Shown: positions 1-7,167 of the stretch, piece by piece
Layout of the letters: every line of letters begins with the position of its first letter
How positions within the stretch are numbered: the stretch's first letter is position 1
NCBI GenBank assembly: GCA_910575835.1
Contig: CAJTGB010000001.1
Coordinates: forward strand, 1-64,000
Source: Lachnospiraceae bacterium
GTDB lineage: Bacteria; Bacillota; Clostridia; Lachnospirales; Lachnospiraceae
DNA length: 64,000 nucleotides
Direction: 5' to 3'
Program-made: the position numbers and the translations under genes
The notes under the pieces: model-generated
Databases searched by the model: none
Told to the model about the DNA's origin: nothing
What the model saw: the letters and a program-made list of their open reading frames with translations, nothing else

Positions 1-5
1 GGGGG

Positions 6-43
6 AGACTGTCCGAAAACTAATAAGTTGATGAATTAATCTA
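6..43 (+). repeat. IS left terminal inverted repeat
   Basis: The left end reads agactgtccgaaaa. After a short unmatched stretch, attaatctaa matches the complement of gttagattaatcc at the right end, so the end is bipartite. Confidence 0.75.
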
Positions 44-202
44 ATAGGTAGATGCATTCGCAAATTAAGCGAGTGATTTTCATAAAAATAATGTACCTTG
101 AAAACTGAATAAAGTACACAAATTATCTCCTAATAGAAGAATTTTTCTCTCAAATGTGATAAAATAGAAATATAAAAATTGATTACTTTAGGAGAAAGTC
201 CC

Positions 203-1930
203 ATGCCATATATAAAGAAGAAAATAGACAGAAATCAAGTTATGATCACATCATTTGATAGTCTTGTAGAGCCGGAAAGCATTGCACGGATCATTGACTT
301 TTTTGTTGATCATGTTGATCTCATGAAAATGGGATTTCAAAGGGCAGAAGCGAATGCAGGAGGAAGAGGATGCTATCCGCCATCCAATTTAATGAAGCTG
401 TATTTGTACGGTTACCGAAGAGGGATCCGTTCATCAAGAAAGCTGGAAGCAGCATGTAAAACAAATCTTGAAGTGATATGGCTGATGGATGGATTGCAAC
501 CGGATTTTCGGACGATTTCTGATTTTAGAAAAGACAATATTGCCTGTATGAAAAAAGTATTCAAGGAATTTACAAAACGGATATCGGTAGATCTGGATAC
601 CGGTTATGTGTCGATTGATGGGAGTAAATTTAAGGCATGGAATTCAAAAGACAGAAACTTTACGGCCATGAAACTGGATGACCGTATCAAATGGTTAGAA
701 GACCATACAGAGGAATATTTACGTCAGATAGAAATAGCAGATGAAAATGAAGAAACAGGAAACGGAAGTCTTACCAAAGAGGAGCTTGAGAAGAAATTAG
801 AGGAGGCGCAGAAGCGTTTAGATCAATACAAATTTTATAGGGATTTGATGATCAAACATAACTTGACACAAATATCATTAACAGATCCAGATTGCCGATT
901 GATGAAAAATAAAAATGGGATGGATACAGCATATAATGTTCAGACCGCAGTAGATACAGAAACGCATTTGATGATGGATTACCAGATGACAAACCGGAAT
1001 ACGGACCATGGACTCATGGCATCAACAATGGAAGAGATAAAAAAGGGTGCGGGGGATGAGATCATAGAAGCGCTGGCAGACAAAGGGTACCAACAGCCGG
1101 AAGATATGATAGAATGTCTTGAAAAAGGGATCATTCCGAATGTGATATTGCCAGACGGGCAGGAGACATATGAGTTGGAAATAGAGTATGAGGAAAAGGG
1201 ATGTGACAAATCGAGCAAATCAACAGAAGAGATAAAAAAGTGCCTGCATAATGGAATTGTGCCAGACGTGTATGAAGAAGTAATAGAGAAAATAGAAGTA
1301 GTAGAGACAAAGAAGAAAGTAGTCGACGAACCGGCAGAAATGGCAGAGCCGTATGCAACAGAGGAAGAGATGAAGGAGCGTGCAGGGGAAGGATTTTATG
1401 TACGGGATCCGGAGCGTGATAAAGTACATTGTCCAGGAGGAGCGGTACTTCGGCATAAAAGTGTTAAGAAAAACGGAGACACGAGATACGCGAATAAAAC
1501 AGCATGTCGGAAATGTCCATATAGAAATCGATGTATAAGTGGGAAAGGACAATGGAAAGAAATAGATTTCAACAAAGATACGCTGGAGAAGAAAGCAGCA
1601 TGGTGGAATCCGGAAGGGCCGGAAGGACCAGAAGGTCCTGGGAAAGAACCAAAGAAAGGGAAAAAGGAGAAGTGGCATTTTGAAAAGAAGAAGGTGGTAC
1701 GAATAAAATTCCGACCAAGCAGGGAGAAAATGGAACTGAGGAAATGTACCTCAGAGCATCCGTTTGGAACAATAAAACGAGCAATGGGAGCAAGCTACTT
1801 TCTGCTAAAAGGCAAGAGGAAAGTGGATGGGGAATTTGCGCTCTTTGCAACAGGATATAACCTGTCAAGAGCAGAAAATATGTTTCGATTTGAGGAATTG
1901 ATGGAAAAAGTAGGAAGAGAAGCAGCATAA
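203..1930 (+). CDS. IS1182-family DDE transposase
   Basis: This gene encodes the transposase that moves the insertion sequence. The ATG at 203 follows AGGAG at 190-194 with good spacing; an upstream TTG at 179 is in frame but has no such site. The N-terminal third carries the helical InsH-type DNA-binding domain (LYLYGYRRGIRSSRKLE). Catalytic acidic residues are visible in SIDGSKFKAW, ALADKGYQQPEDM and SEHPFGTIKRAMG, the spaced D-D-E of the family. A CPYRNRC/CRKC cysteine group and a low-complexity GPEGPEGPG linker lie between the second D and the E, as in IS1182 proteins with the DDE_Tnp_1_6 C-terminus. The frame is intact, so the element may be active. Confidence 0.9.
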   Translation: MPYIKKKIDRNQVMITSFDSLVEPESIARIIDFFVDHVDLMKMGFQRAEANAGGRGCYPPSNLMKLYLYGYRRGIRSSRKLEAACKTNLEVIWLMDGLQPDFRTISDFRKDNIACMKKVFKEFTKRISVDLDTGYVSIDGSKFKAWNSKDRNFTAMKLDDRIKWLEDHTEEYLRQIEIADENEETGNGSLTKEELEKKLEEAQKRLDQYKFYRDLMIKHNLTQISLTDPDCRLMKNKNGMDTAYNVQTAVDTETHLMMDYQMTNRNTDHGLMASTMEEIKKGAGDEIIEALADKGYQQPEDMIECLEKGIIPNVILPDGQETYELEIEYEEKGCDKSSKSTEEIKKCLHNGIVPDVYEEVIEKIEVVETKKKVVDEPAEMAEPYATEEEMKERAGEGFYVRDPERDKVHCPGGAVLRHKSVKKNGDTRYANKTACRKCPYRNRCISGKGQWKEIDFNKDTLEKKAAWWNPEGPEGPEGPGKEPKKGKKEKWHFEKKKVVRIKFRPSREKMELRKCTSEHPFGTIKRAMGASYFLLKGKRKVDGEFALFATGYNLSRAENMFRFEELMEKVGREAA

Positions 1931-2027
1931 AAATTGTGTATTTTATTCAGTTTTCAAGGTCAGGTAAAAGATTCGTGAGAGGATCTGGGAATACCTGATT
2001 TTTTAGTGCAAAAATTCAAATTTGATT

Positions 2028-2056
2028 GTTAGATTAATCCAATTTTCGGACAATCT
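2028..2056 (-). repeat. IS right terminal inverted repeat
   Basis: The reverse complement begins agattgtccgaaaa and differs from the left end at one position within the first 14 bases. It directly abuts a G run and the decarboxylase remnant. Confidence 0.75.
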
Positions 2057-2246
2057 GGGGGGGGGTGGCTATCCACATGTTTATCGTGCATCGAATTATG
2101 AAGAATTGGAAGCTGCGCTAGTAAAAGCAAAAGAACAGAAAGATCTTACATTTATAGAGGTGAAGGCGGCAATTGTAGCAAGAGAAGACCTTGGAAGACC
2201 AACTTTGACTCCTATAGAGAACAAAAAGATGTTTATGAGTCATTAA
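2057..2246 (+). pseudogene. 3' remnant of phosphonopyruvate decarboxylase, cut by the IS
   Basis: The frame ends in GYPHVYRASNYEELEAAL, then TFIEVKAAIVAREDLGRP and a PIENKKMFM tail. This is the C-terminal signature of thiamine-diphosphate-dependent phosphonopyruvate decarboxylases (AepY/Ppd), which make phosphonoacetaldehyde in phosphonate synthesis. Only about 60 residues remain; the stop is TAA at 2244-2246. The 5' part must have lain upstream of the insertion sequence or been lost. A related TPP enzyme is possible, but the REDLGRP motif favours Ppd. This is a fragment, not a functional gene. Confidence 0.7.
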
Positions 2247-2395
2247 ATGGGGAAATATTCCAGGAGGCAGACTATTTACGAAAAAAGTAATTCTTGTAGA
2301 TCATTACAGAATATGTATTAATTGTAAGCGATACAAAACACACCGTAATGAAAAGAAATGCATGTCGTGATATACTCTATCAAAACATACACTTC

Positions 2396-2545
2396 TTAAT
2401 TTGTTCTATATTCCCTGAGTCGGCAGCTTTCTGGCAATGTTTCAGACCAGGGAAGATATGCTTCCAGTAATTCAGGATGGTTTCGGTGATCAAGATCCGG
2501 CAGACTTTCTAATAAATAGCATAGATAGCCAAATACTGGTGTTGG
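2396..2545 (-). pseudogene. IS66-type transposase C-terminal remnant
   Basis: On the minus strand one frame reads FGYLCYLLESLPDLD, then a linker and AYLPWSETLPESCRL before TAA at 2396-2398. This is the typical C-terminal tail of IS66-family TnpC transposases (YL..LP..D...LLPW...LP..C). The upstream part of the protein is absent, so it is the relic of an older insertion. The gap 2247-2395 shows no recognisable gene. Confidence 0.6.
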
Positions 2546-2622
2546 AAGTGAGTTAGAACTATCAGCCAAAGAAGGATTCGCAGACAGTTGTGGAGGAATT
2601 GAAACCCAATCGCAGCTTAGGA

Positions 2623-2655
2623 CCGCTGGAGATCGAAAGATTTTGTCTCCAGCGG
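2623..2655. terminator. Perfect 10-bp hairpin downstream of the DUF885 gene
   Basis: ccgctggaga at 2623-2632 pairs perfectly with tctccagcgg at 2646-2655 around a 13-nt loop. It lies just past the 3' end of the minus-strand DUF885 gene. No T run follows on the minus strand, and only a weak AT stretch follows on the plus strand. It is either a T-poor terminator or an RNA-stabilising hairpin. Confidence 0.45.
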
Positions 2656-2709
2656 AATATAATTTTAGATAGGCTAAACTTCCGTCCGGTCACTGTTGAT
2701 AATATACTC

Positions 2710-4452
2710 TCACTTATCCAACACCCGCTCCCTAACCACATCAAAAGGCGCCGGCCCCACATCCAGTACAGCCTTGTGGAATTTTTCCTGGGAGAACCCC
2801 TTCCCCCACTGCTTAACCGCATCCCGCTTCAGTTCCAGCAGCTCCGCGTACCCGATATAATATTTCAGATAATTTGCCGGATCTGCGATGATCAGGTCGT
2901 AGATATCTTCAACGGTATCCGTATCGGTGATCCCGTAACTTCTGAAAAAGGAGACGGTCTCGATGAGCGTCCAGCCCTCGTAGTGGATGCCCATATCGGC
3001 GAGGGCATAGAGACTAAGGATCACGGAAGTGTTTTTCTGCATCAGGGTTGCCTGCTCTTTGGAGATCGGCGCGTAATAATAACCCATCATCTCGCTGTAG
3101 GTAGCCCAGCCTTCGGAATAGCCGCCGTAATTCAGAAGATTGCGGATGGGGTCGGGCTTCTTGGCTGCGTAGTAGGTAGTCTGGTACAGGTGTCCCGGAT
3201 AGCCTTCATGTGCGAGTGTCGTGAAGAGTGACAGGTCATCCGGCAAATGTCCCTGGTTGATGTAGATGACATTGTCGGCGGAATTGTCGATCGCCGGTAT
3301 CATGTAGAATGCAGGGCTTAGATATTCTTCCATGGACTTCTGGACATATTTGATCTCGGTATTGACCTTCGGGGGCTTGGGGAAATGCTCATCCAGCTTG
3401 CCCTCTAAGTCTGTAAGGATGGCGGCAGGATCCGGGTTATCCAGGATGGCGCCCTGCGTCTTGAACAGATCGGAGGAGACTGAGACATTCTCGTCAACGG
3501 GCGTCAAAACTTGCTGCATGTCTGACAGATCGGCAATCATCTGCTTCTGGGTCAATTGCTGCAGCTCGGGGATGCTTCGGGAAGATCCGGTTTCAGAGGC
3601 AACGACCAGTTCGTAATATTTCCGTCCTTCCGGCAGGTGGCAGAGGCCGTTCTGGTTCTTGCCGGTATCGCGCAGGGCGGTCAACCCTTCTTTTAACTCG
3701 GCGTATGCCGGGAAAATGAAGTTCTTAATATGTTCTGAATTCATTTCTATGTATGATTTCTTCGTATCGGAGGGCAGTTCTACGGAATCCAACCGGTCTG
3801 TGAAGGAGGAATACAGATAATTATTATCCCCCATATCTATGAACGCCTGGCATTCTTTGATAATTCCGTCGGCAGAGTAGGCCGCCATGAACAGCCCGGC
3901 TTCGGATTTTGCCTGTTCGAATTCCAGGATCGAGTGAAAATATTCCGGCGTCTTGGTCAGCAGCTCCAGATAGGTATCAATGTCAGCCTGTGTGTAGAAC
4001 TGGTATTCCGATAAGAGTACCGGCAGTTGGGCCTGCGTGCCGGTTAAGGGCGCGAGCGGCTCCTCGTACAGCGCATATGGGGCCATTTCGCTGGCGGAGG
4101 TGAGATAATCCTTAAGGACATCGTAAGTCAGCCGGTTTCGCTTCGAAAGGCGGCTGCGGTCGAAGGAGGTGACGGCGGCCAGCGCATTCTCGGTCGAAGC
4201 ACAGATGGCCTCGGTGTCGGCGGTGCAGGTTCCGAAGGAGACAGGAGTATTCTCGATCCCAAAGGCTGAGGGATCCTTAAGCGTGTAATGAAGGGAAACC
4301 GTACTTCCGGCGACTTCCTGGCAGAACAGGGCTTTTGTATAATTTTCAAACTGTTGGTTTTCATTTCCGCGGAAATGCCAGAACAGCCCTGTAGACAGGA
4401 GGATTACTGCCAGAAGCAGGAAGATGATTTTAAGAGAACGTTTTTTTGACAT
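2710..4452 (-). CDS. Membrane-anchored DUF885 family protein (putative metallohydrolase)
   Basis: This 580-residue protein begins with KKRSLK, a hydrophobic segment (about residues 7-25) and FWHFRG. It is therefore a signal-anchored or secreted protein facing outward. The C-terminal half holds TLAHEGYPGHLYQTTYY near residue 413, the HExxPGH-like motif of the DUF885 family, related to zinc peptidases. It also has GYSEGWATYSEMMGYYY, where further metal ligands usually lie. Substrate is unknown; family members have been discussed as carboxypeptidase-like. It is monocistronic and read opposite to its neighbours. The 3' end meets the transposon debris, and the hairpin at 2623-2655 could end its transcript. 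Confidence 0.85.
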   Translation of the reverse strand: MSKKRSLKIIFLLLAVILLSTGLFWHFRGNENQQFENYTKALFCQEVAGSTVSLHYTLKDPSAFGIENTPVSFGTCTADTEAICASTENALAAVTSFDRSRLSKRNRLTYDVLKDYLTSASEMAPYALYEEPLAPLTGTQAQLPVLLSEYQFYTQADIDTYLELLTKTPEYFHSILEFEQAKSEAGLFMAAYSADGIIKECQAFIDMGDNNYLYSSFTDRLDSVELPSDTKKSYIEMNSEHIKNFIFPAYAELKEGLTALRDTGKNQNGLCHLPEGRKYYELVVASETGSSRSIPELQQLTQKQMIADLSDMQQVLTPVDENVSVSSDLFKTQGAILDNPDPAAILTDLEGKLDEHFPKPPKVNTEIKYVQKSMEEYLSPAFYMIPAIDNSADNVIYINQGHLPDDLSLFTTLAHEGYPGHLYQTTYYAAKKPDPIRNLLNYGGYSEGWATYSEMMGYYYAPISKEQATLMQKNTSVILSLYALADMGIHYEGWTLIETVSFFRSYGITDTDTVEDIYDLIIADPANYLKYYIGYAELLELKRDAVKQWGKGFSQEKFHKAVLDVGPAPFDVVRERVLDK

Positions 4453-4565
4453 AACAGACCTTTGAAGTTTTTTGATATGTATATGCCGGGATAGGAGGCG
4501 TCATGCACATATTCCTCTAAAATACATATGATAGGATAGATAATTATTTTTAGGAGTGTGTGTAC

Positions 4566-4922
4566 ATGGACAATCGACTTCCTTATTATATGACATATCC
4601 AATGCCCCAGCTCTACGAAGAGGACAGGAGCATGAGAAGAGACCTGGATTACATGAAGAGCATCTATCCCAAAGCCGCAAAACGTTTGATCCCGTACGTG
4701 GAAGAGGAATGCGACCGGATGGAGTACAGCGGGAGTATGATGTATGATGAATACCCGGATCAGCTCCAACTTCGGATGATGTGCAGGAGAATCTACGACC
4801 AGGCTGCAAAGGAGGAAGAGAACGCGGGAGACTGGCTGATGGATCTGATACAGGTTATGACATTCCATGAGCTGTGCCATAGGAGGTGCGAGCACAGAGG
4901 ATACCGGAGAAAATATTATTAA
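4566..4922 (+). CDS. Small conserved hypothetical protein
   Basis: A protein of about 118 residues rich in Tyr, Met, Arg and Glu (NRLPYYMTYPMPQLYEED at the start, HRGYRRKYY at the end). The ATG at 4566 is preferred because TAGGAG lies nine bases upstream; an in-frame GTG at 4560 would be too close. It has a predicted helical middle (EEECDRMEYSG, LQLRMMCRRIYDQ) and no membrane segment. I recognise it only as a Lachnospiraceae-style hypothetical. It is divergent from the DUF885 gene, with about 110 bases between the two starts for promoters. Confidence 0.6.
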   Translation: MDNRLPYYMTYPMPQLYEEDRSMRRDLDYMKSIYPKAAKRLIPYVEEECDRMEYSGSMMYDEYPDQLQLRMMCRRIYDQAAKEEENAGDWLMDLIQVMTFHELCHRRCEHRGYRRKYY

Positions 4923-5082
4923 AATGGGGCAGTTAATGCGGCTGTCCGGTCTCCGGTGCCCCGGATCATATCTAAGGGTGGACGGATAGCCGAAAGTGTG
5001 GTAAAATATTCCTCATAAATGCCCTGTTTGGAGCGTACCAGAGGCATCCGGCAGCGGCGGAGGATAAGGGGGTAGAGGGCTG

Positions 5083-5577
5083 GTGGATAATATTATATTC
5101 ATTGGCATGCCGGCAGTGGGGAAGAGCACGGTGGGCGTCATTGTTGCAAAGCGGCTGGGTTACCGTTTTATAGATACGGATATCCTGATACAGGAGGAAG
5201 AGGGGAAGCTTCTGAAGGATATCATTAAGGAAAGAGGCATCAAAGGATTTCTCGAGGTGGAGGACCGGGTGAATTCCCGTGTGAACACGAAGAAGACGGT
5301 GATCTCACCAGGCGGAAGCGTTATATATTGTGAGAATGCGATGAAGCATTATAAGGAGATCGGCAGAGTTGTTTACCTGCAGGCATCCTTTGAGACGATA
5401 GACAGAAGGCTTAATAATGCAAGAAGCAGAGGCGTTGTGCTGAGGAAGGGGCAGACCTTGAAGGATCTCTATGATGAACGGGTCAGTCTGTTTGAGAGAT
5501 ATGCCGATCTGACGATTTGCGAAGACGGATTAAAACTCGAAGATACCATTCAGAAGGTATTGGAGGCATTAGTATAG
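5083..5577 (+). CDS. aroK: Shikimate kinase
   Basis: A 164-residue P-loop kinase that phosphorylates shikimate at the 3-hydroxyl with ATP in the chorismate pathway. FIGMPAVGKSTVG (residues 6-18) is the Walker A loop. FIDTD (about 30-34) carries the shikimate-binding Asp, SPGGSV (about 75-80) is the Gly-Gly substrate loop, and RSRGVVLR (about 114) supplies the lid arginine. Length is normal for AroK. The start is GTG at 5083, preceded by AAGGGGG. The 125 or so bases before it include a possible promoter (gtaaaatat around 5000). It stands alone, away from other aro genes. Confidence 0.85.
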   Translation: MDNIIFIGMPAVGKSTVGVIVAKRLGYRFIDTDILIQEEEGKLLKDIIKERGIKGFLEVEDRVNSRVNTKKTVISPGGSVIYCENAMKHYKEIGRVVYLQASFETIDRRLNNARSRGVVLRKGQTLKDLYDERVSLFERYADLTICEDGLKLEDTIQKVLEALV

Positions 5578-5649
5578 AATATCCTGCCCGTATAACGGTA
5601 AATATTTGGGAATATATTACAAACTATTTACATGTTTATTAAAAAATAT

Positions 5650-5677
5650 TTTACAAATCCGAAATTTATGGTATAAT
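5650..5677 (+). promoter_or_regulatory. Sigma-A promoter for murA
   Basis: TTTACA at 5650-5655 and TATAAT at 5672-5677 are separated by 16 bases in an AT-rich leader. The ATG of murA is at 5789, giving a leader of roughly 100 nt. Confidence 0.65.
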
Positions 5678-5788
5678 ATGAACGCGTTAAAAACCAGAGA
5701 TTTCCGAGAGTATATTTGTTTGATAATACAGATAATATAGTATAGATAATAGATGAGAGTAATAAAAATTAGATATTGAGGTGCAACG

Positions 5789-7081
5789 ATGGAGCAATAT
5801 ATAATAAAAGGCGGCCATCCGCTTGTTGGAGAAGTAGAGATCGGCGGGGCGAAGAATGCGGCATTAGCGATTCTTGCAGCGTCAATCATGACAGATGAGA
5901 CTGTAATGGTCGATAATCTGCCGGATGTTAATGATATCAATGTATTACTGGATGCGATTGAGGGGATAGGAGCAGGGATTCGCAGAGTGGATCGTCACAC
6001 TGTCAAGATTAATGGAAAGAACATCGACAGTGTAGATATTGAATACGATTATATTAAGAAGATCAGGGCATCTTATTATCTTCTGGGAGCATTGCTTGGG
6101 AAGTATAAGCATGCGGAGGTTGCGCTTCCGGGAGGATGTAATATCGGAAGCAGGCCGATCGACCAGCATCTTAAGGGCTTCCGGGCTTTGGGAGCAGATG
6201 TGGAGATCAGGCATGGGAAGATCATTGCAGAGGCAGACCGTCTGGTAGGCAAGCACATTTACTTCGATGTGGTCAGTGTAGGAGCGACGATCAATGTGAT
6301 GATGGCTGCTACGATGGCGGAAGGCCTGACTATTATGGAGAATGTGGCGAAGGAGCCGCATGTAGTAGATGTGGCGAACTTCCTGAACAGCATGGGAGCG
6401 AACATCAGAGGCGCGGGAACGGATGTGATCAAGATACGCGGCGTACAGCGTTTGCACAGATCGGAGTATTCTGTTATTCCTGATCAGATCGAAGCGGGAA
6501 CATTTATGTTCGCGGCGGCGGCTACAAGAGGCGATGTTACAGTTATGAATGTGATTCCGAAGCATCTTGAAGCTACGATCGCGAAGCTGATAGAGATCGG
6601 ATGCGAGGTAGAGGAGTTCGACGACGCCGTTCGGGTAGTCTCGAAGGGGGATCTGAACTGTACGCACGTTAAGACGCTTCCTTATCCGGGATTCCCGACA
6701 GATATGCAGCCGCAGATCGGAGTGACGCTGGCTTTGTGCCGGGGGACAAGTACGATTACGGAGAGTATTTTCGAGAATCGTTTCAAATATCTGGATGAGC
6801 TGGCAAGGATGGGCGCGAATATCAAGGTTGAAGGCAATTCGGCAACGATAGAAGGGATCAGGCGTTTTTCGGGTGCGAGAGTGTGCGCGCCGGATCTTCG
6901 GGCAGGTGCGGCGCTGTGTATCGCCGGGCTTGCGGCAGACGGGATTACGATCGTGGATGATATTGTATATATCCAGAGAGGATATGAGAGATTTGAAGAG
7001 AAGCTTCGCGGTATCGGGGCGATCATTGAGCGGGTCGGATCGAAGAAGGAGATTCAGAAGTTTCGGTTAAAAGTAGGTTAA
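5789..7081 (+). CDS. murA: UDP-N-acetylglucosamine 1-carboxyvinyltransferase
   Basis: This enzyme transfers enolpyruvate from PEP to UDP-GlcNAc, the first committed step of peptidoglycan synthesis, in the cytosol. The 430-residue length is typical. IGGAKNAALAILAA (residues 17-30) contains the conserved Lys-Asn pair. LPGGCNIGSRPIDQH holds the catalytic Cys at residue 117, the fosfomycin target. PYPGFPTDMQPQ carries the conserved Asp. The ATG at 5789 follows TTGAGGTG. It has its own promoter and a terminator-like hairpin at 7113-7143, so it is probably transcribed alone. Whether it is the MurA1 or MurA2 (MurZ) paralogue cannot be told here. Confidence 0.93.
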   Translation: MEQYIIKGGHPLVGEVEIGGAKNAALAILAASIMTDETVMVDNLPDVNDINVLLDAIEGIGAGIRRVDRHTVKINGKNIDSVDIEYDYIKKIRASYYLLGALLGKYKHAEVALPGGCNIGSRPIDQHLKGFRALGADVEIRHGKIIAEADRLVGKHIYFDVVSVGATINVMMAATMAEGLTIMENVAKEPHVVDVANFLNSMGANIRGAGTDVIKIRGVQRLHRSEYSVIPDQIEAGTFMFAAAATRGDVTVMNVIPKHLEATIAKLIEIGCEVEEFDDAVRVVSKGDLNCTHVKTLPYPGFPTDMQPQIGVTLALCRGTSTITESIFENRFKYLDELARMGANIKVEGNSATIEGIRRFSGARVCAPDLRAGAALCIAGLAADGITIVDDIVYIQRGYERFEEKLRGIGAIIERVGSKKEIQKFRLKVG

Positions 7082-7112
7082 AATTCACGGGTTAAGCAAA
7101 GGGTGAGAAAGG

Positions 7113-7143
7113 GGCTGTCAGGAGATGATTCTGGCAGTCTTTT
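7113..7143 (+). terminator. Rho-independent terminator after murA
   Basis: ggctgtcag pairs with ctggcagtc (with G-U pairs) around a 9-nt loop and is followed by tctttt. It lies between murA and the glycosidase gene. Confidence 0.55.
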
Positions 7144-7167
7144 CAGTTACCGACAGGAGGAGAATTC

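Larger units (their letters stand above)
6..2056 (+). mobile_element. IS1182-family insertion sequence, complete
   Basis: A 2.05-kb element is bounded by terminal inverted repeats: agactgtccgaaaa at 6-19 and its near-complement ttttcggacaatct at 2043-2056. A second, subterminal inverted repeat matches 95-124 to 1931-1960 (core ttgaaaactgaataaa). The single large gene between them encodes an IS1182-type DDE transposase. The right flank is a run of nine G and the five visible left-flank bases are all G, so a G-rich target duplication is possible, but the left flank is outside the window. The right end cuts into a phosphonopyruvate decarboxylase gene. Confidence 0.85.

Noticed and set aside
2590-3231. 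213-codon plus-strand frame across the DUF885 gene
   Set aside because: It is the antisense shadow of the DUF885 coding sequence and lacks a ribosome site.
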